Counted from the stretch's first letter, positions 48,351 to 58,574 are shown. The stretch is DNA of 64,000 nt from Marinitoga hydrogenitolerans DSM 16785 (GCF_900129175.1 NZ_FQUI01000004.1:1-64000); one strand, 5' to 3'. Notes: generated by a model from the letters alone, not told the origin. Translations and numbers: made by a program.

Positions 48351-49361
48351 TTACAAATTTTTTGATATGATTTTAGATAATCTAGAAGTATATTCATTTA
48401 AAATCGAATATATTTTTTTATAATCACTATATTTAAATGTTAGCAAAACAACCTTTCCTAAAGGATTCGCATTATGGCAATATGAAGTTTCAATCATAAT
48501 AAAATTTTTTAATTCATTCATACCAAATTCATTACCAATAGTAGCTTTTATACCAATATCAAAAGATTTTAATGAAAGCAATTGAACCTTTATTTTATCT
48601 TCTTCTACAATCTTTGATAGGAAAAGTATCTCTTTTGTGTTAAAATATCCTAGAGATATAATTCTCGCTAAACCATTTACAATAAATTTATTTCTAAAAA
48701 ATTCTTCAGCTAATAAATAAACCAGATTATATAAATTCATTAATCTAATATCCTGTTCTTTTTCAATACTTTTTGTTTTTATTAAATTAATAATTTCATG
48801 CATGGTTTTACCAACAAGCCCTTCATTTAAAATCTTTTCAAGCTCTTTAGGTGAAGGAAACCCAAACTTTTCAACAGTCCTTGTTATAGATAATCCAAGA
48901 TTGGTCATTAATGTTATTTGATAAAAATTATTTGTTAAATCTGCAACAACTGCCCTGGTAATAAATATATATCTTGAATCCGGGAGTTCTAAAATTACAA
49001 TGCTGTCGGTTAATTCTGCAAGCATTTTTGAAAATTTATCAAACATAATATTTATATCATAAAATTTATATTCTTGCGGTAATTCTATATTTTTACCTTT
49101 TACAGAAAAGCTTTCCTTTATAGCCTCAAAATATAATCTTAAAGCTTTATCTGTTGGAATTCTTCCCGCACTTGAATGCGGTTGAAATATTAAGTCTAAA
49201 TGTTGCAATTTCTGCATATCATTTCTTATAGTTGCAGAACTAACATTTAAATTAGACTTTCTTAATATTTCAGATGAACTTATAGGTTTTTTTTCTTTGA
49301 TAAAATTTTCTATAATTGAAAATAAAATTTTCTTTTGTCTATTACTTAATTCTTTTGGCAT
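48351..49361 (-). CDS. hrcA: Heat-inducible transcription repressor HrcA
   Basis: A 336-residue repressor. The N-terminal winged helix is visible (LSNRQKKILFSIIENFIKEK, then SSATIRNDMQKLQHLDLI and PHSSAGRIPTDKALRLYF, all HrcA signatures). The rest is the GAF-like and dimer domains. It binds CIRCE, and a CIRCE element overlaps its own ribosome-binding site. It heads a run of ten tightly spaced genes. Confidence 0.97.
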   Translation of the reverse strand: MPKELSNRQKKILFSIIENFIKEKKPISSSEILRKSNLNVSSATIRNDMQKLQHLDLIFQPHSSAGRIPTDKALRLYFEAIKESFSVKGKNIELPQEYKFYDINIMFDKFSKMLAELTDSIVILELPDSRYIFITRAVVADLTNNFYQITLMTNLGLSITRTVEKFGFPSPKELEKILNEGLVGKTMHEIINLIKTKSIEKEQDIRLMNLYNLVYLLAEEFFRNKFIVNGLARIISLGYFNTKEILFLSKIVEEDKIKVQLLSLKSFDIGIKATIGNEFGMNELKNFIMIETSYCHNANPLGKVVLLTFKYSDYKKIYSILNEYTSRLSKIISKNL

Positions 49362-49362
49362 T

Positions 49363-49389
49363 TTATCACTCCTTTTTTTTGAGTGCTAA
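49363..49389. promoter_or_regulatory. CIRCE operator
   Basis: TTATCACTC, nine bases, GAGTGCTAA. It differs from the CIRCE consensus (TTAGCACTC-N9-GAGTGCTAA) at one base. It overlaps the hrcA ribosome-binding site and lies just downstream of a TATAAT box on the minus strand, so HrcA should repress its own operon. Confidence 0.95.
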
Positions 49390-49413
49390 TTATATGATAA
49401 CATAAAAAAAGGG

Positions 49414-49442
49414 TTGTAAAAAATTAATTATTGGTGTAAAAT
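49414..49442 (+). promoter_or_regulatory. murE promoter
   Basis: TTGTAA (49414-49419) and TAAAAT (49437-49442) are spaced by 17 bases, divergent from the hrcA promoter. Confidence 0.65.
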
Positions 49443-49475
49443 TAGTTAAGAAATGATATATGGGAGCGTGATATT

Positions 49476-50963
49476 ATGACTGGCCATGAAATTATTGAAA
49501 TTTTAAAGGACTTGATAATTGAATATGATTTTCCTTTGGAAAAAAATTATACATTCTTTACAAATAATACAAACAAAATAAAACCGGAATCGGTTTTTGT
49601 TTGTATAAAAGGTGCTTATTTCGATGGCCATGATTTTGTAAAAACAGCAATAGAGTTTAAAGCTTCTTTAATCATTGGAGAAAACCCCAAAAAAATCCCG
49701 TTATCTCACCCTTACATTCTTGTGAGCGACACAAAAAAAGCTTATGCTTTGCTCAATTATGCATATTATAACATAAATTTTGATGATTTTAATTTCATAG
49801 GTGTTACTGGAACAAATGGAAAAACCACTGTAATTTCTTTAATCCACTACATTTTGACGCAAGGAGAAAAAAATAGTTCTTTAATTAGTACTGTTGGTAT
49901 TAAACTAAATGATGAACTTCTTTATGAACCATACAATACTACGCCAGGTGTAGATGAAATTGCAAAAATATTAAGCCTTTCAAAAGAAAGGTCTATTAAA
50001 AATATATGTCTTGAAGTGTCTTCACATGCTCTGGATCAAAAAAGAGTATACAAAATCCCATTTTCAATTGCTATTTTAACAAATATTACTCGTGACCATC
50101 TTGATTATCACAAATCATTTGAAGAATACAAACAAATCAAATTTTCATTATTTAAACAATTAAAAAAGACTGGATATGGAATCATAAATTTAGACTGCAT
50201 AAATATAAAAGAAGTTCCATTAGAAAAAGATAAAATAATTACATACGGTTTTAATGAAAATTCAGATTATGTAATTTCGAATGTTGAATACAACAATGCC
50301 CAAATGAGTTTTATTATTACCGAACCTGATGGTACAGAAAATAAAATCCATACACTTTTAATAGGTGAGTATAATGCACAAAATATAACAGCTGCATTTA
50401 TTGCTTTAAAAGTCTTAAATATTGACAATGAAATTATCAGACATGGTCTTTTAACTTTCAATGGTGTCCCAGGTCGTTTCCAACTTGTTGAAAACACCAA
50501 AGATATTGAATACAAGGTTTATATAGACTTCGCACACACTCCAGACGCACTTGAAAAAGTGTTAAAAAGCGCAAGAAAAATTACTAAAGGCAGGATAATT
50601 TTAGTTTTTGGTGCAGGTGGAGCCGCTGATATAGGAAAAAGAAAAATAATGGGTGAAATAGCTTCAAAATATAGTGATTTAATAGTCATAACAGATGATG
50701 ATCCAAAAGATGATGACCCAGAAGAAATAATAGAACATATTTTAGAAGGTATAGATAAAGAAAAAACCTTTATTGTTATCAGAAACAGAAAAACTGCTAT
50801 AAAAGCTGCTGTTAGCTTTGCTTCAAGAGATGATATTGTTATTATTGCTGGTAGAGGTCATGAAAAATTTCAATTATATGAAAATGGCAAAAAAATACCT
50901 TTCAATGACTATGAAATTGCATATGATATAGTTCAAAAGTTTAGAAAGGTGTTGAAAAGATGA
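49476..50963 (+). CDS. murE: UDP-MurNAc-tripeptide synthetase
   Basis: A 495-residue Mur ligase that adds the third amino acid to the peptidoglycan precursor. The ATP loop is GVTGTNGKTTVI, the central domain has LEVSSHALDQKR, and the C-terminal domain includes VYIDFAHTPDALEK and VFGAGGAADIGKR. At the specificity position the sequence reads DDPKDDDP. The meso-DAP enzymes have DNPR, while the Thermotoga enzyme, which accepts Lys, has DDPR. It starts the plus-strand mur cluster, divergent from hrcA, with GGGAG before the ATG. Confidence 0.96.
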   Translation: MTGHEIIEILKDLIIEYDFPLEKNYTFFTNNTNKIKPESVFVCIKGAYFDGHDFVKTAIEFKASLIIGENPKKIPLSHPYILVSDTKKAYALLNYAYYNINFDDFNFIGVTGTNGKTTVISLIHYILTQGEKNSSLISTVGIKLNDELLYEPYNTTPGVDEIAKILSLSKERSIKNICLEVSSHALDQKRVYKIPFSIAILTNITRDHLDYHKSFEEYKQIKFSLFKQLKKTGYGIINLDCINIKEVPLEKDKIITYGFNENSDYVISNVEYNNAQMSFIITEPDGTENKIHTLLIGEYNAQNITAAFIALKVLNIDNEIIRHGLLTFNGVPGRFQLVENTKDIEYKVYIDFAHTPDALEKVLKSARKITKGRIILVFGAGGAADIGKRKIMGEIASKYSDLIVITDDDPKDDDPEEIIEHILEGIDKEKTFIVIRNRKTAIKAAVSFASRDDIVIIAGRGHEKFQLYENGKKIPFNDYEIAYDIVQKFRKVLKR

Positions 50964-52216
50964 ATATCTCACATTATGAGATAGATTCCAGAAAAATAAA
51001 AGAAAATGATATTTTTATCGCAATTAAAGGAGAAAAAAACAATGGCCATGATTTTGTAAATGACGCTTTAAAGAAAGGCGCTAAAACTGCTATTGTTGAA
51101 GAAAAAAGAAATTACATTAAAGAGGTTATTTTGGTAAACAATGTTATTGACTATATAAATGAAAAAGCCTCTAAACTGCTAAAAGAAAGATCAAAGATTA
51201 GAATAGGTATAACAGGATCAAACGGAAAAACCACTACAAAATTTTTTTTATTTCATTTATTATCATATGGGTTTAATGTTTTCACAACAGAAAAGAATTA
51301 TAATACTGAAATAGGTCTCCCTTTAAGTATATTAAACAATTTTAAAAATCAACCTGTTTCTGTTTTAGAAATGGGACTTAGAAAAGAAAATGATATTGAA
51401 TATCTTTCAAAATATTATAATCCAAATATTTCTATTATTCTTAATATTGGAACAGCACATATAGAATTTTTTAAAACAAGAAAAAAGATCGCTGAAGAAA
51501 AATTAAAAATTATTTCATATGCTGAAAAACCAGGATTATTATTCATTAATGGTGATGAACCATTGTTAAATATAGAATATCCAAAAGATATTAAAGTTTT
51601 TAGATTTGGTGAAAAAAACGATAATGATGGCTATTTATTGGATTTTGAATATTTAAAGGGTAATACACGAGTTTATTATAATATTTATAATGAAAATCTA
51701 ATGCTTACTTTACCTGGAATTTGGAATAAAGGACAATTAATTGATGTTTTAGCCTCATTAATGGTTTCATTGTATTTTGAAATTCCACTTGACCCATTTT
51801 ACATTTCAAATTTTTCTTTACCAGAAAAGCGTTTTGAATTAAAAGAGGTCGGATCGAGTATAATTATAAATGATGCTTATAACGCATCAAAAGAATCATT
51901 TTTTAGTGCTTTTGAAAGTATCAAAAAAATGAATATAAACAAAAAAAAGATATTATTAATGTCCGAGGTTCTTGAAATTGGTGATATTGCCCAAAAATAT
52001 CATCAGGAAATTGTCAACAAAGCGTGTGAAATTTTTGATAAAATATACTTTTATGACCCTCAAAATAAATTTGATTTCAAAGATATTATTTTTTTAAATA
52101 AAAAAAATGACATTATAAAAATTTTAAAATCAGAAAATTCTTTGATTTACGTAAAAGGGTCAAATGGAACTGGGCTCTGGAAAATTGTTGAAGAATTTAT
52201 AGAATCATCTAAATGA
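50960..52216 (+). CDS. murF: UDP-MurNAc-tripeptide:D-Ala-D-Ala ligase
   Basis: A 418-residue Mur ligase that adds D-Ala-D-Ala to the tripeptide. Signatures are SRKIKENDIFIAIKGEKNNGHDFV at the N-terminus, the ATP loop IGITGSNGKTTTK, NIGTAHIEFF, and NDAYNASKESFFSAFE in the C-terminal domain. The ATG overlaps the murE stop by 4 bases. Confidence 0.95.
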   Translation: MNISHYEIDSRKIKENDIFIAIKGEKNNGHDFVNDALKKGAKTAIVEEKRNYIKEVILVNNVIDYINEKASKLLKERSKIRIGITGSNGKTTTKFFLFHLLSYGFNVFTTEKNYNTEIGLPLSILNNFKNQPVSVLEMGLRKENDIEYLSKYYNPNISIILNIGTAHIEFFKTRKKIAEEKLKIISYAEKPGLLFINGDEPLLNIEYPKDIKVFRFGEKNDNDGYLLDFEYLKGNTRVYYNIYNENLMLTLPGIWNKGQLIDVLASLMVSLYFEIPLDPFYISNFSLPEKRFELKEVGSSIIINDAYNASKESFFSAFESIKKMNINKKKILLMSEVLEIGDIAQKYHQEIVNKACEIFDKIYFYDPQNKFDFKDIIFLNKKNDIIKILKSENSLIYVKGSNGTGLWKIVEEFIESSK

Positions 52217-52263
52217 ATTTTCACCATATTTTGATTTTTATAGGTTGGAAAAAGGAGGAAGAA

Positions 52264-53214
52264 ATGTTATTATTATTTTCTTTAATTATTATTTTTTCTG
52301 AATTTTTATTGTATCCAAAATATATCAAGTGGGCTAAAAAGCGTCAATTCGGTCAATATATTCGCCCAGAAGGTCCAGATCTTCACGGATATAAACAGGG
52401 AACTCCTACTGCTGGTGGAATCATTTTTATCCCGACTATTGTTGTTATGAATATTGTTGCTTATTTCTTTTTAAAAGATATTATTTTTTTATACATTTCA
52501 ATTTCCTCATTGTTATTTGGATTTATAGGCTTTTTTGATGATTTTAGCTCTATTCTAAAAAAAGATGCTATGGGTTTAACTCCAAAAAGAAAATTACTCC
52601 TTCAAATATTATTTTCAATGATTTTATTTTTTTCGTTTTTTAAAGAAAATAATAATATTAATCTCTATATTCCATTTATTAAATCAGCTTTATCTGTAAA
52701 TGTAAAATTATATTTTTTATTTTATATTTTCTTTTTCACAGGTTTTTCAAATGCCACTAACCTAACAGATGGTTTAGATGGTTTAGCAGGCGGAACATTT
52801 GTAATATCCTCAATATTTACAATATTAATTGGTGTATTATTTTTTCATACACCAGTATTTTTATTGTTTACTATTACATTACCCGTCTCTATTTTTCTTT
52901 TATTTAATGCCAAACCAGCAAAAGTTTTTATGGGAGATACTGGCTCTCTTGCATTGGGAGCTATATTAGCTGCTTTAACTTCTTATTATCATATAGAATT
53001 GTTTTTAATTTTTACAGGATTTATATTTGTAGTTGAAACACTTAGTGTTATTATTCAGGTTTCTTCTTTTAAATTAAGAGGTAAAAGGGTCTTTTTAATG
53101 TCTCCAATACATCATCATTATGAATTAAAAAAGTGGCCTGAAGAAAATATTACTTTCAGGTTTATTATAATCAATATTATATTTTCATTAATAGGTCTTG
53201 GGGGTATATTATGA
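52264..53214 (+). CDS. mraY: Phospho-MurNAc-pentapeptide transferase
   Basis: A 316-residue enzyme with about ten membrane segments that forms lipid I. The Asp motifs are present: GFFDDFSSI, NLTDGLDGLAGG and FMGDTGSLALGA; the HHHYE motif lies in SPIHHHYELK. The start is taken as the ATG at 52264, which has AGGAGG seven bases upstream; the longer frame would overlap the end of murF by 4 bases and add an atypical N-terminus. Confidence 0.95.
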   Translation: MLLLFSLIIIFSEFLLYPKYIKWAKKRQFGQYIRPEGPDLHGYKQGTPTAGGIIFIPTIVVMNIVAYFFLKDIIFLYISISSLLFGFIGFFDDFSSILKKDAMGLTPKRKLLLQILFSMILFFSFFKENNNINLYIPFIKSALSVNVKLYFLFYIFFFTGFSNATNLTDGLDGLAGGTFVISSIFTILIGVLFFHTPVFLLFTITLPVSIFLLFNAKPAKVFMGDTGSLALGAILAALTSYYHIELFLIFTGFIFVVETLSVIIQVSSFKLRGKRVFLMSPIHHHYELKKWPEENITFRFIIINIIFSLIGLGGIL

Positions 53215-54518
53215 AAATCTGTCTTGTAGGTTATGGTTTAAGCAATGAAGCGCTACTTAAAAATATCTTAATTAAAGAAAATGTTGAAATAAGTGTAAGT
53301 AATAATAAGCCTTTTTCCAACAAGGATATTATCTTTTTTGAAAATAATGGTATTTTATATGAGGACAGACATGGAGATTTATTAAAAAATACTGATTTAG
53401 CAATTATCAGCCCAGGCATTCCTCCAACAAGTTTACCCATTCAAATAATAAAAGAAAAAAATATACCTTATACTACAGAAATTGCATATACATGGAAAAA
53501 AATCAAAAAAGAAAATCCTCAGGCAATGTTCATAGCAATCACAGGAACAAATGGTAAATCCACAACAACAAAATTAATAGGCCACCTCTTAGAAGATTCT
53601 TATAATATTTTTGTAGGTGGAAATCTTGGAACACCTCTTTCTAATGCTAATTTTAACAAAGAAATTTATGTCACTGAAGTTTCGAGTTTTCAATTGTTTT
53701 GGGGGAATAAGTTTATCCCAGAGCTTTCTGTTTTGATTAATCTAATGCCTGATCACCTTGATTGGCATTCATCCCTTGATGAATATTATTATACAAAAAT
53801 AAATTTAATACTTAAAAGTATTGATAATAAAGGTATTGGATTTGTTAATTCAAATTTGAAATCCTACATTAATTCCAACAATAAAAATTTATTCTTTTTC
53901 GGGGAAAATGGTGATTATTTGTGGAAAAATAACATGATAGAAACAAAAAATAATATTAATATAAAAGTAGAAAATGAAGTTTTAAGTTTAGACTTATACA
54001 GAGAAGATATATTAGCTGCAGTTGCCGTTGCATTAAACCTTGATATATCTAAAGAATTAATTGAAAAAAAGATAAAATCATTTAAATCACTAGAACATAG
54101 ATTAGAATATATCGGTGAGTATAGGGGTATTAAATTTTTTAATGATTCAAAAGCAACCAATGTTCACGCTGCATTTTCCGCTTATAAATCCTTTAAAGGG
54201 AAAAAATATATTGCTCTATTATCAGGCCGACCTAAAAATGAAGATATGACTGATTTTTTAATTGAATTACAAAATAATGCACAAAAGACCCTTGTTTTCG
54301 GAGAAATGGCTAACGAAATAAAAAAATATCCCTTTTTTACTAATTACATTATAGAGGAAAATTTAGAATTAGCTATTAGAAAGGCTGTTTCTCTGGCAAA
54401 AAAGAATTACTATATTATATTTTCACCTGCAGGTGCAAGCTACGATTTATTTAAAAATTACAAAGAGCGCGGAAAAATATTTAAAAAAGAAGTATATAAA
54501 CTTATGGAGATGGTATAG
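53211..54518 (+). CDS. murD: UDP-MurNAc-L-Ala:D-Glu ligase
   Basis: A 435-residue Mur ligase that adds D-Glu. The ATP loop AITGTNGKSTTTKLI, VTEVSSFQL, NLMPDHLDWH and NDSKATNVHAAFSAY are all MurD features. It overlaps mraY by 4 bases and ends 1 base into the ftsW start codon. Confidence 0.95.
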   Translation: MKICLVGYGLSNEALLKNILIKENVEISVSNNKPFSNKDIIFFENNGILYEDRHGDLLKNTDLAIISPGIPPTSLPIQIIKEKNIPYTTEIAYTWKKIKKENPQAMFIAITGTNGKSTTTKLIGHLLEDSYNIFVGGNLGTPLSNANFNKEIYVTEVSSFQLFWGNKFIPELSVLINLMPDHLDWHSSLDEYYYTKINLILKSIDNKGIGFVNSNLKSYINSNNKNLFFFGENGDYLWKNNMIETKNNINIKVENEVLSLDLYREDILAAVAVALNLDISKELIEKKIKSFKSLEHRLEYIGEYRGIKFFNDSKATNVHAAFSAYKSFKGKKYIALLSGRPKNEDMTDFLIELQNNAQKTLVFGEMANEIKKYPFFTNYIIEENLELAIRKAVSLAKKNYYIIFSPAGASYDLFKNYKERGKIFKKEVYKLMEMV

Positions 54519-55672
54519 TGAAAAAGTCTCAAATCTTAAGAAATAGGGCTATTTTATTTATAAGTGCTGTTGGTATGGCTTTAATCCTTGGAACATTTTT
54601 TGTATATAGTTCTTTAAAAGCTATGGAATATACATTTTCAACTGTACAAATAGATAAAATGTTTCAAAAACACATATTCACAATTTTATTTTCTTCTTTT
54701 TTAGGATTTATTGCTTTTTTCTTATCTAAACGCATTACAAAAAGCCGGCATTTTATGAATATACTTTTTGTGTTTTTTACAGTATTGCTTGTCTTAGCTC
54801 TAACTCAATCACCTATTAATGGTACTAAACGATGGATTTCTATTTTGGGGATTCAAATACAACCATCAGAGTTCATAAAATTATTTTTACCTTTATATTT
54901 ATCATGGTATTATTATAAAATTAAAGAAAAAAAATCAACATTTACATTTGGTATAGTGATTCCTTTAATAATCATATTTCTAGAAATATCTTTAATATTT
55001 TTAGAACCAGACTTAAGTTCATCAATCTTAATATTTATACTTGCAATATTGACTATCTATGTTAACGGAGTAAAAAATATACATTTTTACTTAACCATAA
55101 TCTTGATAATAATAACAGGACTATTTATTATAGCAAATACCAATTTCCTTCAAGATTATCAAAGATCACGATTAGAACAATTTTCAAATAAAGAAGAAAA
55201 CTATCAATTGCAACAATCGTTAGACGCTATAACAAGCGGAGGTTTGTTTGGATCTGGCACATTTATTGGTGAAGAAAAATACACGGTTCCATATTCATAT
55301 AGCGATTTCATTATAGCTGTAATTGGTGAAGAATGGGGAAAATTTGGAATTCTCATGGTTATTACTCTATATTTTTTAATATCTAGGGAGCTAATTTTAA
55401 TTTCAAATTATATTAAAAATTCAGCTGCACGTAATTTTATGGTTGTATTTGCATTCTGGATTTTTTTTCAAAGTTTTATTAATATCGGAGTTTCTGTTGG
55501 TATGTTGCCTACAACAGGTGTAACTCTCCCTTTAATGAGTTATGGAAACTCATCTTTATTAATTACACTAATTTCTATTGGGTATATTATGGGAATGATC
55601 TATTATGAAATAATTGAAGAAAAAGTTATAGACAAAATAGAACAAAAGGTGGAAAGCACAGATGAAATATAA
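54518..55672 (+). CDS. ftsW: SEDS-family glycosyltransferase FtsW
   Basis: A 384-residue protein with ten membrane segments. SEDS landmarks include NGTKRWISILGIQIQPSEF and FLEPDLSSSILI; the C-terminal GMLPTTGVTLPLMSYGNSSLL is the family signature. It polymerises septal glycan with a partner transpeptidase. The start is GTG at 54518, sharing one base with the murD stop codon. The position between murD and murG is that of ftsW in the division cluster, which favours FtsW over RodA. Confidence 0.92.
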   Translation: MKKSQILRNRAILFISAVGMALILGTFFVYSSLKAMEYTFSTVQIDKMFQKHIFTILFSSFLGFIAFFLSKRITKSRHFMNILFVFFTVLLVLALTQSPINGTKRWISILGIQIQPSEFIKLFLPLYLSWYYYKIKEKKSTFTFGIVIPLIIIFLEISLIFLEPDLSSSILIFILAILTIYVNGVKNIHFYLTIILIIITGLFIIANTNFLQDYQRSRLEQFSNKEENYQLQQSLDAITSGGLFGSGTFIGEEKYTVPYSYSDFIIAVIGEEWGKFGILMVITLYFLISRELILISNYIKNSAARNFMVVFAFWIFFQSFINIGVSVGMLPTTGVTLPLMSYGNSSLLITLISIGYIMGMIYYEIIEEKVIDKIEQKVESTDEI

Positions 55673-56699
55673 AATTGTTGTATCTGGCGGTGGAACTGGA
55701 GGTCATTATTATCCAGCTTACGCTGTTATTAAAGAATTAGAAAAAAATATAGATGTTGAATTAACATATTTTACTATATATAATAGATTAGATTATTTTA
55801 AGGTGCCAAAAGATTTCCCTGACGCTCAACATATCCCATTAAAGGTTAAAGGATTAATAAGACCCTTGTATTCAATAAAAAATATCAATGTGTTAATTAA
55901 TACATATATAAATTATATCAAGGTTAAAAAAATTCTTAAACAAATTACTCCAAACTTTATTATATTAACAGGAGGCTATGTGACAGTACCTGTGGGATTA
56001 GCAGCAAAAGATTTAAATATTCCTATTTTTATTCTTGAACAAAATAAAATAATGGGTGTTGCCAACAGAGTTCTTAGCAAATATGCGAAAAAAATCTTTC
56101 TTACGTATAATAATACAATAGGAAATAAATATCCTGAAAAAAGTATAACAAGTGGTAATCCTCTAAGAATACCTTCAAATATAAATAGAAATAAATTATT
56201 GAATGATTTGGATTTTAATGAATCTTTGCCTTTGATTACTATATTTGGCGGAAGTCTTGGCTCTGAATTTATTGATAATTTAATGATAGACGTATATAAT
56301 AAGATTACAAATATCAATTTTATCCATATATCAAAAAAACTAAAATCAAAATGGGAAAATGTGAAAATATTTGATTATTTGGACAATCTAACAGAATACC
56401 TCGCTATTAGCGATATGGTTATTAGCCGTGGAGGTGCGACAAGTTTATCAGAGATTGATTTTTTTGAAATACCTGCTATAATTATACCATGGGGAAATTC
56501 TGCAGAAAATCAACAATTTTTAAATGCAAAAGGTATTAATAAAGAAAATATACATATATTTACCGAAAATGACGTAAAACCACAAAGTATAATTGATATA
56601 ATATATAATGTAAAGAAAAAAAATAATTATACTATAAAAAAACAAAATCCTTCAAAATTTATTGTAAAAACAATTTTAGACTCATTAGGAGGCGCCTAA
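55662..56699 (+). CDS. murG: UDP-GlcNAc transferase MurG
   Basis: A 345-residue GT28 enzyme that converts lipid I to lipid II at the inner membrane. The G-loop GGGTGGHYYPAYAV, LTGGYVTVPVGLAAK, FILEQNKIMGVANR and SRGGATSLSEI mark the family. It overlaps ftsW by 11 bases. Confidence 0.95.
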   Translation: MKYKIVVSGGGTGGHYYPAYAVIKELEKNIDVELTYFTIYNRLDYFKVPKDFPDAQHIPLKVKGLIRPLYSIKNINVLINTYINYIKVKKILKQITPNFIILTGGYVTVPVGLAAKDLNIPIFILEQNKIMGVANRVLSKYAKKIFLTYNNTIGNKYPEKSITSGNPLRIPSNINRNKLLNDLDFNESLPLITIFGGSLGSEFIDNLMIDVYNKITNINFIHISKKLKSKWENVKIFDYLDNLTEYLAISDMVISRGGATSLSEIDFFEIPAIIIPWGNSAENQQFLNAKGINKENIHIFTENDVKPQSIIDIIYNVKKKNNYTIKKQNPSKFIVKTILDSLGGA

Positions 56700-56700
56700 A

Positions 56701-58044
56701 ATGAAATACTTTTTTTCCGGAATTGGCGGAATAGGTATGAGTTCCTTAGCACTTTATACAAAATATAAAGGTTTTGACGTAATTGGATCAAACAACCTGG
56801 AATCAGAAAGAACAAAATATTTAAAATCAAAAAATATAGATGTTAAAATTGGTCATAATAAGGAAAACATCGCAAATGCCGATTTAATAATTAAAAGTAC
56901 TGCTATAAAAGATTCAAATCCAGAAATTCAACATGCTAAAGATTTGAATATACCTATTTTAAATAGAATGGAATATTTGAATTATATCTTAAAGAGCAAT
57001 TATAGTGTTGGAATTACTGGAACTGATGGCAAAACAACCACTACTGCTATGATATCTCATATATTAAAAACTGCAAAATGTGATCCAACTGTATTTTTAG
57101 GAGGTATTCATGATAGTTTAGAAGATGGTAATTTCAGAGTTGGCTCAGGCCCTATAATTAGCGAAGTTGATGAAAGTGATGGTTTTATAAAAGATACAAT
57201 TTCAGATGTTTCAATAATAACAAATTTAAGACCTGATCATTTGGAACATTATAATAATTCTTTTGAAAATCTTATTGATTCAATATATACACATGCTTCT
57301 CATGCAAGAGACTTTGTATTATTAAATGGCGATGATTCTATATTAAATACTTTTTATGATAATTTAGTTATAAAATTTGGTTCTACAAATAGTTCAGAAT
57401 ATTATTTTACAAACAGGACCCCTTATGGATATTACCAAACCTTTGATGTAAATTATAAAAACAAATTTATTGGGCAAATTAAAATGAATTTACCAGGTGT
57501 TCATTATGCATATGATGCAATTGCTGCAATTGCATATGCTTTAGAAGCTGGAATTTCCTTCGATAAAATTAAATTTGCATTTGAAACTTTTAATTCGGTT
57601 AATAGACGTTTTAATGTATTATTTAAAAACAGTCATATTTTTGTTGTTGATGATTATGCACATACTCCTGAAGAAGTAGAACATACCATTAAAGCAGCAA
57701 AAGAATATTTCCCTGAATATCCTATAATAGCGGTCTTTCAACCTCATCGATACACAAGATTATTCAGACATTATAAACAATTTAGCGAAGCTCTAAAAAA
57801 TGCTGATAAGGTTTTTGTATACAGAATTTATTCAGCCTTCGAAGATCCAATTGATGGTATTGATGAATTAAAAATGGCAAAATTAATTGAAAATTCTGAG
57901 TTTATAAACTCAGAAAATGAAATGATTGATAAAATTTTAGATTTAAATGATGGTGTCTTTTTATTTCTTGGAGCTGGAGATATTACAGAAGTTGCAAAAA
58001 AGGTAAGCAATATATTCATAAAAAAATATGCAAATGCAATATAA
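56701..58044 (+). CDS. murC: UDP-MurNAc:L-Ala ligase
   Basis: A 447-residue Mur ligase that adds L-Ala, the first residue of the stem peptide. It has FSGIGGIGMSSLALY at the N-terminus, an ATP loop GITGTDGKTTTTAM (most MurC have GTHGKTTT), EVDESDG, and FQPHRYTRLF. It is the last gene of the cluster and is followed by a strong terminator. murB, ddl and ftsQ/A/Z are not next to it. Confidence 0.95.
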   Translation: MKYFFSGIGGIGMSSLALYTKYKGFDVIGSNNLESERTKYLKSKNIDVKIGHNKENIANADLIIKSTAIKDSNPEIQHAKDLNIPILNRMEYLNYILKSNYSVGITGTDGKTTTTAMISHILKTAKCDPTVFLGGIHDSLEDGNFRVGSGPIISEVDESDGFIKDTISDVSIITNLRPDHLEHYNNSFENLIDSIYTHASHARDFVLLNGDDSILNTFYDNLVIKFGSTNSSEYYFTNRTPYGYYQTFDVNYKNKFIGQIKMNLPGVHYAYDAIAAIAYALEAGISFDKIKFAFETFNSVNRRFNVLFKNSHIFVVDDYAHTPEEVEHTIKAAKEYFPEYPIIAVFQPHRYTRLFRHYKQFSEALKNADKVFVYRIYSAFEDPIDGIDELKMAKLIENSEFINSENEMIDKILDLNDGVFLFLGAGDITEVAKKVSNIFIKKYANAI

Positions 58045-58072
58045 AAATTCCTGGGGCTCCCCAGGAATTTTT
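58043..58072 (+). terminator. Terminator of the mur cluster
   Basis: AAAAATTCCTGGG pairs with CCCAGGAATTTTT around a four-base loop, ending in a T run. Confidence 0.9.
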
Positions 58073-58110
58073 ATTTGATTTTATTCTAAATTTTTTACAT
58101 TCATTTATAT

Positions 58111-58443
58111 TTATTTTATTTCTTCTAAAGTATCAACTATTTTTACAATTTTATCAAGTTTTGTCATCTCAAAAATTTTTCTAACCTGCGGTTGCAACCC
58201 AACAAGAATTAATTCTTTTTTTAAATTTCTTGACTCTTTTAACAAACTTACAATTGCTCCTAATCCAGCACTATCAATATAAGAAACCAAAGACATATCA
58301 ATAACATATTTAGAAAAAGACAATTCAACTAATTTTTCTTTAGTTTTTTGCTTAAACGTTGCGGAATGATAAGCATCAATTTCTCCCTCAACTTTAATCA
58401 AATAATAATTATCTTTCTCGGAAAAATCTACAGTAAAATCCAT
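58111..58443 (-). CDS. STAS-domain protein, anti-sigma factor antagonist type
   Basis: A 110-residue single STAS domain. The phosphorylation site is the Ser in VSYIDSAGLGAIVSL; the C-terminal LVGLQPQVRKIFEMTKL is typical of SpoIIAA/RsbV-like antagonists. Such proteins are controlled by an anti-sigma kinase and a PP2C phosphatase. A PP2C of the right type lies at 42818-43960, but no kinase or sigma factor is seen. The gene stands alone, with its ATG preceded by a GGAGGTG site. Confidence 0.92.
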   Translation of the reverse strand: MDFTVDFSEKDNYYLIKVEGEIDAYHSATFKQKTKEKLVELSFSKYVIDMSLVSYIDSAGLGAIVSLLKESRNLKKELILVGLQPQVRKIFEMTKLDKIVKIVDTLEEIK

Positions 58444-58574
58444 TATAACACCTCCATCTTAATTTTCTTTCTTAAATAAATTATAACATATTTCTTTTTT
58501 TATTCAAAGGTTCCCAAATTTTTATGCATCACAAAAAAATATTTATTTTGTTTTTAATTTTTTTTATGTTGAAC

